Shown here one piece after another: positions 28,813-37,682 of a stretch of DNA of 64,000 nucleotides. The notes under the pieces are model-generated. The model was not told the DNA's origin. It worked only from the letters and a program-made list of their open reading frames with translations, and did no database searches. Source of the DNA: Thiodiazotropha sp050305635 (lineage in GTDB: Bacteria; Pseudomonadota; Gammaproteobacteria; Chromatiales; Chromatiaceae); NCBI GenBank assembly GCA_050305635.1, contig JBNLFS010000122.1, positions 1-64,000 of the forward strand, in the 5' to 3' direction. Every line of letters starts with the position of its first letter. Within the stretch, counting starts at the first letter, position 1. The translations under genes were made by a program, and so were the position numbers.

Positions 28813-29775
28813 ATGACAAACTTCATCAAATCCGTGGATGACCGCACTCGATTGGCTGGTACAAACCGTCTCGAGGTGCTTTTGTTCAGCCTGGGTAAGG
28901 ATATCAACACCGGCCGGGAAGAGACCTACGGAGTGAATGTGTTCAAGGTACGCGAGGTCATGCTGGTGCCTGAAATCACCCACGCACCGGATATGCCCGC
29001 ATCGGTGGAAGGCATGGTCAGCCTGCGTGGCAACATGATCCCGGTGATTAATCTGCCGGACTTCTGCGGGGTCAGAACCGAGGAGAAACCGGGCATTCTG
29101 ATCGTCACCGAGTACAACAAGCACGTCCAGGGCTTCCTGGTGCACGCGGTGGACACCATCGAACGCCTGGCCTGGGAAGACGTGAAGGTGCCGCCGGCGA
29201 TGATGGCCCAGCAGCACGGCGGCCTGGTCACTGCGGTCACCGAATTGAAAGACAAACGTCTGGTCATGATCATGGATGTGGAGATGGTACTCAGCCAGAC
29301 CTCCGGATTCGGACAGAGCGCGGACCTTTTCGAAGGCATTGCACGGGTGGAGAACAGTGAAATCACCCTGCTGTTCGCGGACGACTCCGCGGTGGCTCGC
29401 GACCAGATTATCCGCACCATGAATCACATGGGCATGAAATACATCGCCACCACCAACGGTTCGGAAGCGCTCAACAAGATGCGCGAGATCGCAGAGCGGG
29501 CATCCGCCACCGGACACAAGGCGAGCGATTTTGTACAAATCGTGCTGACCGACGTTGAAATGCCGGAGATGGATGGCTACGTACTGACCAAAAAACTCAA
29601 GGAAGACGCCCGTTTCAGTGACATCCCCATCATCATGCACTCGTCCCTGTCCGCCGATGCGAACATGGCGCTGGGCAAGGGTATGGGCGCGGATGCCTAC
29701 GTTCCCAAATTCGAACCAACCGAGCTGTCGGCCAAACTGCACGAGATCATCCGCGAGAGATACTCGCACAAGTAA
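28813..29775 (+). CDS. cheV: chemotaxis protein CheV (CheW-receiver fusion)
   Basis: Couples chemoreceptors to CheA and may act as a phosphate sink. 320 residues: CheW-like domain about 15-170 (VNVFKVREVML, SLRGNMIPVINLP) and a receiver domain about 188-315 with acidic pair in LLFADDSAVAR, phosphoacceptor Asp247 in LTDVEMPEMDGY, and conserved Ser and Lys in MHSSLS and YVPKFEP. No other chemotaxis gene is in the window, so it belongs to a dispersed regulon; the sigma-28-like promoter upstream agrees with that. Confidence 0.95.
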   Translation: MTNFIKSVDDRTRLAGTNRLEVLLFSLGKDINTGREETYGVNVFKVREVMLVPEITHAPDMPASVEGMVSLRGNMIPVINLPDFCGVRTEEKPGILIVTEYNKHVQGFLVHAVDTIERLAWEDVKVPPAMMAQQHGGLVTAVTELKDKRLVMIMDVEMVLSQTSGFGQSADLFEGIARVENSEITLLFADDSAVARDQIIRTMNHMGMKYIATTNGSEALNKMREIAERASATGHKASDFVQIVLTDVEMPEMDGYVLTKKLKEDARFSDIPIIMHSSLSADANMALGKGMGADAYVPKFEPTELSAKLHEIIRERYSHK

Positions 29776-29819
29776 CCGCCCGCACGTTGCGGCCCCCCGC
29801 AGAACCTCGGATCACCCGG

Positions 29820-29844
29820 CAGTTGTTACCCTTGGTAACAACTG
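29820..29844. repeat. perfect 11-bp inverted repeat upstream of cbrX-like gene
   Basis: CAGTTGTTACC-CTT-GGTAACAACTG lies 45 bases after cheV and 13 bases before the next start codon. There is no T tract, so an operator or mRNA structure is as likely as a terminator. Its closeness to the start codon would place it in the 5' leader. Confidence 0.5.
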
Positions 29845-29857
29845 CTAGTGTATCCCC

Positions 29858-30052
29858 ATGCGCGAATCCCCGCCTCCCGATCGACTGATTGACCGGACCC
29901 TTGCACTCAGCCTGCTGGTGGTACTGATACTCTCGCCCCCGGTGATGATGTGGTGGACTTCACCAGGCCGTTTCTGGTTACTTCCCTACCTGCTCTGGCT
30001 GGTGGTCATCATGGCCATCGCCTGGGTCAATCACCGACACGATGACGCTTGA
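29858..30052 (+). CDS. small membrane protein, CbrX-like
   Basis: 64-residue protein with two hydrophobic segments (about 15-33 and 38-56) and a charged N-terminus (MRESPPPDRLIDR). It overlaps the start of the following transporter-kinase gene by 11 bases. A short protein in this place, translationally coupled to cbrA, is known in Pseudomonas as cbrX. Homology is inferred from position, size and topology. A role in membrane insertion or translation of the kinase is a guess. Confidence 0.75.
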   Translation: MRESPPPDRLIDRTLALSLLVVLILSPPVMMWWTSPGRFWLLPYLLWLVVIMAIAWVNHRHDDA

Positions 30053-32987
30053 CCTCTGGCATCTCTTCGGTATCAGCTTCGGCTATCTGGCACTGCTGTT
30101 CCTGATCGCTTTCGCCGCTGACAGCGGCCGCATCCCGGAACGCCTGATCCGGCATCCTCTGACCTATGTGCTGTCGCTCGGTGTGTACGCCACAACCTGG
30201 ACCTATTACGGCAGCGTCGGCTTTGCCCAGGATCAGGGCTACCTGTTTCTCACCATTTACCTCGGGGTGACCCTGGCATTCGCCCTCACGCCGATCCTGT
30301 TTCAACCCATCTTAAGACTGACCCGGGAGTACCAGCTGACTTCACTGGCGGACCTGTTCGCCTTCCGTTACCGCAGCCAGCTGGCGGGCATCCTGGTGAC
30401 CCTGTTCATGCTGGTGGGCACCCTGCCCTATATCGCCCTGCAGATCCGCGCGGTCACCGACTCGCTGCAGGTGATGACCCAGGATGTGCCCCCGCGCATC
30501 CTGGCCCTGAGTTTCTGTGTCACCCTGGTGGTCTTCGCGATCCTTTTCGGCGCCCGGCACAGCACCAGCCGCGAGCGGCACCGCGGCCTGGTGGTGGCGA
30601 TCGCATTCGAGTCGCTGGTCAAGCTGGCGGCCCTGCTGGCGATCGGACTGACCGCCCTGTATGGCGTGTTCGACGGCTTCGACGGTTTGAACGCATGGCT
30701 CGCCAGCCACCCGGAAGAGCAGATGCGGTTGGTCACTCCGGTCCGCGAAGGACCCTGGACCACCCTGTTGCTGCTGGCATTTGCCGCGGCCTTTCTGTTG
30801 CCACGCCAGTTTCACATGCTGTTTGCCGAAAATCTCGAACCGCGAGCCCTGCGCACCGCAAGCTGGGCCTTTCCTCTGTTCCTGCTGCTGATCAATCTGC
30901 CGATTCCGCTGATTCTGTGGTCAGGCAAGGCCCTGGACCTGACCATGGAACCCGACTTTTTCGCCCTAGGCATCGGACTTGAACTCGGCCCCTCATGGGT
31001 CCCGGTCCTGACCTTTATCGGCGGCGTGTCATCCGCCAGCGCAATGATGATCATCACCACCCTGGCCCTCTCCTCGATGACCCTGAACCACATCCTGCTG
31101 CCCACCAACTTCCCGGATCCCGCGGTCAATCTCTACCGCTGGCTACTGCTCGGACGGCGCCTGTTGATCGGCATCATCATCATGGCCGGTTACGGTTTCT
31201 ACATTCTGCTGGAAAAACACGAAGGTCTGGTACAGCTGGGGCTGATTTCGTTTGTCGCGGTCGCCCAGTTCCTGCCGGGGGTGGTCGGTCTGCTCTACTG
31301 GCGGCGCGCCACCCGAACCGGTTTCATCATGGGCCTGCTGGCCGGGATCATCATCTGGTCCGCCACCCTGTTGCTGCCCCTGCTGGAAAGCTCCGGTTTC
31401 GTGCGCACCGAGTTCGACATCCCCGCCCTGCGCATCGCCTCCGGTATGGATCAGTGGCAGTTCGCCACCTTCTGGTCCCTGGCCCTGAATGCCCTGCTGT
31501 TCGTCTTCGGTTCCCTGGTCAGCGCCCAGAGCATGGGGGAAAAGGAAGCCGCCAACGCCTGCTGCAGCGAATCCCTGATGCCCTTGGGCGGTATGGTCAA
31601 TGCCGGATCCACCGCCCAGTTCACCAAGCAGCTCTCCCAGATGCTGGGACGCGAGGCCGGTCAAAGGGAAGTGGCCCTGGCGCTGAGGGACCTGGGGCTC
31701 TCACCCACAGAGACCCGCCCCTCGCAGTTGCGGCGTCTGCGAGAGCGCATCGAACGCAACCTCTCCGGCCTGCTCGGCCCGCAACTCGCGCATATGATCA
31801 TCAACCGCCGCCTGCAACTGGATGCACACACCCAGACCGCGCTGGCCGATTCGATGCGCTTTATCGAAGACCAGTTGGAGCATTCCCGCACCCGCCTGCG
31901 CGGCTTGAGCGCCGACCTGGACAACCTGCGGCGCTACCACCGCCAGATCCTTCTGGATCTACCCCTTGGGGTCTGCACCATCGATCGTTTGCGTACCGTG
32001 ACCATCTGGAACCTGGCCATGGAGGTCATGACCAATGTGTCCGCCCGGGACGCCATCGGAGTGTCCCTGCACCGGCTGCCCGCGCCCTGGGGCCATCTGC
32101 TGGCGGGATTCGCCTCGGCCTCCGACGAACACATCCACCACCTCGAGGTCACCCATCATGGAACCAGTCGCTGGTTCAACCTGCACAAGGCAGCGATCCC
32201 CGCCCCGCTGCCCATGGACCACCCCGTGGAGGAGGCCCGCACCAGTCAGGTCATGCTGATGGAGGACCTGACCGATCTGGAAACCCTGGAAGCGGAACTG
32301 GCCCACAGTGAACGTCTCGCCTCGATCGGTCGACTGGCTGCCGGCGTGGCCCACGAAATCGGCAACCCGGTTACCGGCATCGCCTCCCTGGCGCAGAACC
32401 TGCGTGTCGAGGACGATCCTGAGATCATCCGCGAAAGCATCGAGGAGATCCTTAACCAGACCCAGCGCATCACCAGCATCGTCAAGACACTGATGAACTT
32501 CAGCCGCAGCGGACGCATCGGTGTGGATACCCAGAGTTTCAGTGTTCGCGATGTGGTGGATGAAGCGATCCGTCTGGTGAAGCTTACCCAGCACGGCCGC
32601 CAGATCGATTGCTGCAACCAGTGCGATCCCGGATTGACCCTCGAGGCGGATCGCCAGGCCATCTCTCAGGTGCTGGTCAACATTCTCAGCAATGCCTGTG
32701 ACGCTTCGCAGCCCGACGCTCAGGTCAGGGTGCTGGCCAGCAACATCGAGGATTTGTTGCGGATCGAAGTCGAGGATCAGGGCGAAGGCATCCCCGATGA
32801 GCACATCAGCTACATCTTCGAACCTTTCTTCACCACCAAGTCCCCCGGTGAAGGCACCGGTCTGGGACTCGCCATTGCCTACAAGATCGTCTCCGACCAC
32901 CACGGCTCGATCAGCATTGAATCGGAACGCGGCCGCGGTACCCGGGTCACCATGGACATCCCCAGACACTATAATCCGATCACATGA
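30042..32987 (+). CDS. CbrA-like sodium/solute symporter-histidine kinase
   Basis: Sensor kinase fused to a transporter, 981 residues. Residues 1-500: about 13 transmembrane helices of the sodium/solute symporter fold. About 510-620: STAC-like helical linker (QFTKQLSQMLGREAGQ...). About 625-720: PAS-like domain (LDLPLGVCTIDRLRTV). HisKA with phosphoacceptor His771 in AAGVAHEIGNPVTGI, and HATPase with N-box VNILSNACDA, EDQGEGIPDEH and GTGLGLAIAYK. Overlaps the response regulator by 4 bases (ATGA). In Pseudomonas CbrA controls carbon/nitrogen use; neighbouring acetate genes suggest acetate or carboxylate sensing here. Confidence 0.9.
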   Translation: MTLDLWHLFGISFGYLALLFLIAFAADSGRIPERLIRHPLTYVLSLGVYATTWTYYGSVGFAQDQGYLFLTIYLGVTLAFALTPILFQPILRLTREYQLTSLADLFAFRYRSQLAGILVTLFMLVGTLPYIALQIRAVTDSLQVMTQDVPPRILALSFCVTLVVFAILFGARHSTSRERHRGLVVAIAFESLVKLAALLAIGLTALYGVFDGFDGLNAWLASHPEEQMRLVTPVREGPWTTLLLLAFAAAFLLPRQFHMLFAENLEPRALRTASWAFPLFLLLINLPIPLILWSGKALDLTMEPDFFALGIGLELGPSWVPVLTFIGGVSSASAMMIITTLALSSMTLNHILLPTNFPDPAVNLYRWLLLGRRLLIGIIIMAGYGFYILLEKHEGLVQLGLISFVAVAQFLPGVVGLLYWRRATRTGFIMGLLAGIIIWSATLLLPLLESSGFVRTEFDIPALRIASGMDQWQFATFWSLALNALLFVFGSLVSAQSMGEKEAANACCSESLMPLGGMVNAGSTAQFTKQLSQMLGREAGQREVALALRDLGLSPTETRPSQLRRLRERIERNLSGLLGPQLAHMIINRRLQLDAHTQTALADSMRFIEDQLEHSRTRLRGLSADLDNLRRYHRQILLDLPLGVCTIDRLRTVTIWNLAMEVMTNVSARDAIGVSLHRLPAPWGHLLAGFASASDEHIHHLEVTHHGTSRWFNLHKAAIPAPLPMDHPVEEARTSQVMLMEDLTDLETLEAELAHSERLASIGRLAAGVAHEIGNPVTGIASLAQNLRVEDDPEIIRESIEEILNQTQRITSIVKTLMNFSRSGRIGVDTQSFSVRDVVDEAIRLVKLTQHGRQIDCCNQCDPGLTLEADRQAISQVLVNILSNACDASQPDAQVRVLASNIEDLLRIEVEDQGEGIPDEHISYIFEPFFTTKSPGEGTGLGLAIAYKIVSDHHGSISIESERGRGTRVTMDIPRHYNPIT

Positions 32988-34327
32988 ACCAGATACTCAT
33001 CATCGAAGACGAAACCGTCATTCGCCGCGCCGTCAAACGCCTGCTGGAGCGCAACGACTACCGGGTCCAGGAGGCGGGTTCGGTGGAAGAGGCGAAACAG
33101 CTGCCCCTGCAGGCTTTCGACCTGATCATCAGCGATGTGCGGCTGCCTGGCGCACCGGGTACGGAGATCATCGATCACGCACCGTCGGTGCCGGTGCTGA
33201 TCATGACCAGCTATGCGAGCATCCGCTCCGCGGTGGACGCAATGAAGCTGGGCGCTGTCGACTATATCGCGAAGCCCTTCGATCACGACGAACTGCTAAT
33301 GCTGGTCAAGCGCATCATCCATCAGGATCAGCAACAGCGTCAGCAGCAGATTCTCAAATCCGAGGTGGAGAAAAGCTACCCGGTCAGCGGCATGATCGGC
33401 GAGTGCCCGGCCATGGTGGAGGTTTTTCACCGCATCGAGAAGGTCGCACCTACCGATGCCACGGTGTTGATACTCGGTGAATCGGGAACCGGCAAGGAGC
33501 TGGTAGCCCGCGCCCTGCATGAGAAAAGTCAGCGCAGCAACGCCCCGTTCATTGTCTTCAACTGCGCCGCGGTGCCGGAAAATCAGGTCGAGACCCAGCT
33601 GTTCGGCTCCCAGGATGACGGGGCGCCGGGACGCGGCGGTTTACTCGCCAAGGCCCATGGCGGCACCCTCTTCATGGACGAGGTGGGGGAACTCTCCATG
33701 GCGGCTCAGGCTCGCCTGTTGCGGGTTCTGCAGGGGGATGAATACACCGCCACACCCGGGCGCGACCCGGGCGTTTCGGATATCCGGATCATTGCGGCGA
33801 CTCACCAGGACGTGCGCAAGCTGGTTCAGCAGCAGACCTTTCGCAGCGACCTCTACTTTCGCCTGAGAGTCGTCGAGATGACCCTCCCGCCCCTGCGGGA
33901 ACGGGGCACGGATATCAAGGCCCTGGCCAATCACCTGCTGCACAAGTCCTGCAGTCAGCTCAACCGGGCGCCACTTACCCTGAGCCGCAGCGCCCTGGAA
34001 GCGATCCGCCGCTACCACTGGCCGGGCAACGTGCGCGAGTTGGGCAATACCATCGAGCGCGCGGTGATCCTGTGCGAGGGCGAGCACATCACTCCGGAGC
34101 TGCTGGCCATTGATCACCACATCTCCCCCTCCCGCTCGCAGCGAGAAACCAGTCAGGACAATCTGTCACTGGAGGAGTATTTCCGCCATTTCGTGCTGGA
34201 GAACCAGGACCACATGACCGAGACGGAACTCGCCCGGCAATTGGGGATCAGCCGCAAGGCGTTGTGGGAACGTCGGCAGCGCTTTGGGATTCCGCGGGAC
34301 AAGCGGGGGAAGAAAGGCAAGAATTGA
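32984..34327 (+). CDS. CbrB-like NtrC-family response regulator lacking GAFTGA
   Basis: 447 residues. Receiver domain 1-118 with Asp51 (LIISDVRLPG) and Lys97 (YIAKPFD); AAA+ domain with Walker A GESGTGKE (165-172), Walker B GGTLFMDEVGE (226-236) and FRSDLYFRLR (286-295); C-terminal Fis-type helix-turn-helix (TELARQLGISRKALWERRQR). Where sigma-54 activators carry GAFTGA there is GAPGRG (213-218) and the loop is about four residues shorter than in NtrC. ATP hydrolysis looks possible, but contact with sigma-54 is doubtful. Coupled to the kinase gene; likely target is the acetate block downstream. Confidence 0.9.
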   Translation: MNQILIIEDETVIRRAVKRLLERNDYRVQEAGSVEEAKQLPLQAFDLIISDVRLPGAPGTEIIDHAPSVPVLIMTSYASIRSAVDAMKLGAVDYIAKPFDHDELLMLVKRIIHQDQQQRQQQILKSEVEKSYPVSGMIGECPAMVEVFHRIEKVAPTDATVLILGESGTGKELVARALHEKSQRSNAPFIVFNCAAVPENQVETQLFGSQDDGAPGRGGLLAKAHGGTLFMDEVGELSMAAQARLLRVLQGDEYTATPGRDPGVSDIRIIAATHQDVRKLVQQQTFRSDLYFRLRVVEMTLPPLRERGTDIKALANHLLHKSCSQLNRAPLTLSRSALEAIRRYHWPGNVRELGNTIERAVILCEGEHITPELLAIDHHISPSRSQRETSQDNLSLEEYFRHFVLENQDHMTETELARQLGISRKALWERRQRFGIPRDKRGKKGKN

Positions 34328-34330
34328 TAG

Positions 34331-34515
34331 TTATGAGTTATGAGTTGAATGAGTTCGCTTCGCTCACGGCTCTATTTGAGCATACGGAGCAATATGAACA
34401 GTGATGAATTATGTCTTCGCTCACCGTCTCGAAAGACCACATAAAATAATTCATGAATAGCGTGAGCGAAGCGAACTCATTCAACTAAAAACTCAAAACT
34501 AACAACTCAAAACTC
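34331..34515. repeat. long inverted repeat element downstream of cbrB-like gene
   Basis: Perfect 25-bp arms at 34344-34368 and 34461-34485 (inner end CGTGAGCGAAGCGAACTC) enclose about 92 bases; outside the arms are AT-rich words (ATGAGTTATGAGTT; ACTCAAAACTAACAACTC). It fills the convergent gap between the regulator and a TerB-like gene. It belongs to the AT-word/GC-palindrome family seen at 18449, 42400 and 55088. No coding content. Confidence 0.75.
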
Positions 34516-34971
34516 TCAAGACTCCTGCACCCTAAGTTTCGCCGCAATAAAATCACTATGCGGCACATACAGCAGTTCCGACAACCGCCGGATCACATGC
34601 TCCTCGTAATCATGCAGCTTCTGATCCGCGAAGGCCACCCGCCACAAGGATTCGATGAGCCGGACCTTCTGCTCCGCCGAGTAGTGCTTGTTGATCAGCG
34701 AGGTGAACTGAAAGTAATCCGTTGACTCGGCGTGCTCCCGCTCTCCCAGGCGCATCAACTCCCGGGCGGCTTGCTCATCCAGGTGGAAATGCTGCTCGAT
34801 CGACGAGAGGATCTCAGCCTTCTCCTCCGGCGCCTGTTCAAAATCCGACGCCGCAATCTCGAACAGCAGCGCGGCCACCGCGGTGTTGAGTTGTTGCTCC
34901 AACTCCCCGGGACTGGCGTCGGAATCCGGCATCAGATGGGTGGTGAAATAGTCAAAAATCGATTTAAACAT
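34516..34971 (-). CDS. TerB-like (tellurite-resistance/DjlA N-terminal fold) protein
   Basis: 151-residue all-helical acidic protein. The pattern LEQQLNTAVAALLFEIAASDF, EEKAEILSSIEQHFHLDE and LWRVAFADQKLHDYEEHVIRRLSELL (pieces of the TerB repeat with conserved acidic residues and the A-x-x-D-G/K pattern) marks the family, which binds metal in known structures. Function in this stand-alone form is unknown; there are no other ter genes. Divergent from yjcH-actP and convergent with the regulator gene, so it stands alone. Confidence 0.8.
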   Translation of the reverse strand: MFKSIFDYFTTHLMPDSDASPGELEQQLNTAVAALLFEIAASDFEQAPEEKAEILSSIEQHFHLDEQAARELMRLGEREHAESTDYFQFTSLINKHYSAEQKVRLIESLWRVAFADQKLHDYEEHVIRRLSELLYVPHSDFIAAKLRVQES

Positions 34972-35301
34972 GATTCATCCCAAAAAAATTTTTCTTACCT
35001 TTGGAAACGCACCCCGGTTCCTAAGGTAACGCATCACCATGGAATGTGATACCTATCGTAACATATTTGCTGCCATGCAACATAACAGGGCATACCTTAA
35101 CTTATTGTTTTGTTTGACTTTATGGACACCCGTGCAACAGAATAGTGCGGTGTGTCACCCTGTTTTTGTGCAGTGACACAACCATCAGTGTCTGCCGCTG
35201 CGAGTTCCGACACCACAGAATAATCCGGAAAGGATATTTCCCTGGGGCAGATACTTCTCTCGACGAAACCTCAAGTTCTATTACGGCGGAGTGATCATGA
35301 T
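34972..35301. other. regulatory intergenic region upstream of yjcH-actP
   Basis: 330 bases between the TerB-like gene (minus) and the symporter genes (plus), no reading frame. It contains TTGACT (35114-35119) and, 18 bases on, CAGAAT (35138-35143), a weak promoter candidate, and an inverted repeat at 35151-35180. I looked for a GG-N10-GC sigma-54 element on the plus strand and did not find a convincing one. Confidence 0.5.
35151..35180. promoter_or_regulatory. inverted repeat TGTGTCAC-N14-GTGACACA, operator candidate
   Basis: Two perfect 8-bp arms whose centres are 22 bases apart, two helical turns, 120 bases before the yjcH start and just after the weak promoter. This geometry suits a dimeric activator or repressor such as the Fis-type regulator encoded upstream; the binding protein is not known. 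Confidence 0.4.
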
Positions 35302-35556
35302 ATGAACAAAACTGCTGAACAGTATTGGAAAGCCAATATTCGCCTAGTCAGCATACTACTGGTGATTTGGTTCATCTGCTCTTACCTCTTCGGCATCATC
35401 CTGGTGGAGCCGCTCAACTCCATCAAGATCGGTGGTGTGGGTCTCGGCTTCTGGTTTGCCCAGAACGGCTCGATCTACACCTTCCTGGTGCTGATCTATG
35501 TCTACGCAAAACGCATGAACGCTCTGGATGTCGAATTCGACGTCCATGAGGATTAA
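35302..35556 (+). CDS. DUF4212 small subunit of sodium/acetate symporter (YjcH-like)
   Basis: 84-residue membrane protein with two helices (about 16-38 and 52-72) and the family segment ILVEPLNSIKIGGVGLGFWF. DUF4212 proteins are encoded next to VC_2705-type sodium/solute symporters and are thought to form a small partner subunit. It ends 16 bases before the symporter start, so the two are co-translated. Preceded by a good ribosome site only in part (AATTGCGG-type context is weak). Confidence 0.92.
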   Translation: MNKTAEQYWKANIRLVSILLVIWFICSYLFGIILVEPLNSIKIGGVGLGFWFAQNGSIYTFLVLIYVYAKRMNALDVEFDVHED

Positions 35557-35572
35557 TGGGGGATAACGACTC

Positions 35573-37363
35573 ATGGATCTGCAAACTCTGACATACATTG
35601 TGGTGGGCGCGACCTTCGCCCTCTACATCGGTATCGCCTTCTGGGCCCGCGCTGGGACCACGGGCGAATTCTACGCCGCCGGCCGTGGCGTCCACCCGGT
35701 CGCCAACGGCATGGCCACCGCCGCCGACTGGATGTCCGCCGCCTCCTTCATCTCCATGGCGGGCCTGATCGCCTTCAACGGCTACGGCGCATCCGTATTC
35801 CTGATGGGTTGGACCGGTGGTTACGTGCTGCTGGCCCTGCTGCTGGCGCCTTACCTGCGTAAGTTCGGCAAGTTCACCGTGCCTGAGTTCATCGGTGACC
35901 GCTTCTACTCGCGCACAGCCCGTATCGTGGCAGTCATCTGTCTCATCCTGGCTTCCGTGACTTACGTTATCGGCCAGATGAAGGGTATCGGCGTAGCCTT
36001 CTCACGCTTCCTCCAGATCGACTACGATACCGGCCTTTATATCGGCATGGGCATTGTGTTCGTCTACGCGGTAATGGGCGGCATGAAAGGCATCACCTAC
36101 ACCCAGATCGCCCAGTACGTGGTCCTGATCTTCGCCTACACCGTACCGGCCGTATTCATCTCCCTGCACCTGACCGGCAACCCGATCCCGCAGCTGGGTA
36201 TCGCCGGCACCATGGCCGAAGGCCCTGCCACCGGCACCTATATGCTGGATCGTCTTGACCAGGTGGTGACCGACCTTGGCTTCGCCCAGTACACCACTCA
36301 GGTCATGGGCAGCAAGCTCAATATGTTCGTCTATACCCTGTCCCTGATGATCGGTACCGCGGGTCTGCCCCACGTCATCATCCGTTTCTTCACCGTACCC
36401 AAGGTGAAGGACGCCCGCTCCTCCGCGGGTTGGGCGCTGGTGTTCATCGCGATCCTCTACACCACCGCTCCGGCTGTGGGTTCCATGGCTCGATTGAACC
36501 TGATGAACACCATCCAGACCGGTGAGATCGGTTCTCCCACAGGCAATATCGAGATTGCCAAGGTGCCGCAATGGATGACCAACTGGCAGAAGACCGGCCT
36601 GTTGGAGTGGGAAGACAAGAACGGCGACGGCCGTATCCAGTACTACAACGACAAGAACGCCGAGTTCGCCGCCAAGGCCGAGTCCTTCGGTTGGAAAGGC
36701 AACGAGATGACCAAGGTCGACCGTGACATCATGGTACTGGCCAACCCGGAAATCGCCCGTCTGCCCAACTGGGTCATCGCGCTGGTGGTTGCCGGTGGTC
36801 TGGCCGCCGCGCTGTCGACCGCAGCCGGTCTGCTGCTGGCCATCTCCTCCTCGATCTCCCATGACCTGCTGAAAGGCGTGTTCATGCCCGACATCTCGGA
36901 GAAGAACGAGCTGATGGCGGGACGCTTCGCCATGGTGGGCGCCATCGCCCTGGCCGGTTACTTCGGTCTGCATCCGCCGGATTTCGCAGCCGGTACCGTG
37001 GCAATCGCCTTCGGTCTGGCCGCGTCCTCCATCTTCCCGGTGCTGATGATGGGTATCTTCAACAAGCGTATGAACCGTGCCGGCGCTATCTGGGGTATGA
37101 TCGCAGGCATCAGCGTGACCATGCTCTACGTGTTTCAGCACAAGGGCATCATGTTCATCCCGGGCACTGCCTTCCTGGGTGACATGAAACCCGACTGGTT
37201 CTTCGGCATCTCGCCGAACGCCTTCGGTGCTGTCGGCGCCCTGGTCAACTTCGTGGTGGCCATCGTGGTCTCCAAGATGACCGCTCCGCCGCCGGATCAC
37301 ATCCAGCACCTGGTTGAGGACATTCGTGTACCGAAGGGTGCCGGCGCCGCGACCGATCATTGA
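35573..37363 (+). CDS. actP: sodium/acetate (cation/solute) symporter, ActP-like
   Basis: 596-residue sodium/solute symporter with about 13 helices, in the VC_2705-type branch that pairs with DUF4212. Early signature GEFYAAGRGVHPVANGMATA and MSAASFISMAGLIAF (about 30-60) resemble ActP and PutP sodium-site helices. An insertion of about 70 polar residues (about 320-385, KNGDGRIQYYNDKNAEF) between helices is characteristic of this branch. Acetate as substrate is inferred from acs 3 kb downstream; other short carboxylates are possible. Ends with a strong terminator. Confidence 0.9.
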   Translation: MDLQTLTYIVVGATFALYIGIAFWARAGTTGEFYAAGRGVHPVANGMATAADWMSAASFISMAGLIAFNGYGASVFLMGWTGGYVLLALLLAPYLRKFGKFTVPEFIGDRFYSRTARIVAVICLILASVTYVIGQMKGIGVAFSRFLQIDYDTGLYIGMGIVFVYAVMGGMKGITYTQIAQYVVLIFAYTVPAVFISLHLTGNPIPQLGIAGTMAEGPATGTYMLDRLDQVVTDLGFAQYTTQVMGSKLNMFVYTLSLMIGTAGLPHVIIRFFTVPKVKDARSSAGWALVFIAILYTTAPAVGSMARLNLMNTIQTGEIGSPTGNIEIAKVPQWMTNWQKTGLLEWEDKNGDGRIQYYNDKNAEFAAKAESFGWKGNEMTKVDRDIMVLANPEIARLPNWVIALVVAGGLAAALSTAAGLLLAISSSISHDLLKGVFMPDISEKNELMAGRFAMVGAIALAGYFGLHPPDFAAGTVAIAFGLAASSIFPVLMMGIFNKRMNRAGAIWGMIAGISVTMLYVFQHKGIMFIPGTAFLGDMKPDWFFGISPNAFGAVGALVNFVVAIVVSKMTAPPPDHIQHLVEDIRVPKGAGAATDH

Positions 37364-37394
37364 TTCGAAAACAATAAATAAAGCAGTAATGGGT

Positions 37395-37418
37395 GCCCCG
37401 CTTCGGCGGGGCCTTTTT
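37395..37418 (+). terminator. rho-independent terminator after actP
   Basis: GCCCCGC-TTCG-GCGGGGC (37395-37412) with a stable UUCG-type tetraloop, then C and five T residues, 32 bases after the symporter stop. Confidence 0.92.
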
Positions 37419-37682
37419 CCTGGACTCCGAAGAGTCTCCACGCATTGACCGGCGAGACGTTTTTCCGATCAATCCGTTGGGATTTTTCAGCTTCCCGGTG
37501 GAGTGTTTCAAACGGTTCGAGTATTTCAGAGACCCGCCCGGGCTGTCCGTATTGTTGTGTTGCCTGCAACGGAAGCCTCACACCCAGGGTCGCGGGTAAC
37601 CCCCTCAGCAGCATCCTGAAAACATCCGACCGCAGGACCCGCCACCTCAGCAATCAAGCAACCGCATCATTCGAGCGAACCT
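37419..37682. other. intergenic region, actP to CBS/DUF294 gene
   Basis: Together with the actP 3' gap this is about 320 bases. After the terminator I see no reading frame with coding character and no clear promoter; the start of the next gene is preceded by GAGCGAACCT, a weak ribosome site. Confidence 0.4.

Noticed and set aside
34328..34515. CrcZ-like small RNA downstream of the cbrB-like gene
   Set aside because: Pseudomonas has crcZ here, but this spacer is filled by a long inverted repeat; the few CA-rich words are part of its AT-rich ends and there is no promoter or terminator for a small RNA.
34516..34971. Tellurite-resistance operon
   Set aside because: Only a single TerB-fold protein is present; no terC, terD or terZ-like genes nearby. 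The tpm gene at 50.7 kb is distant and unrelated.
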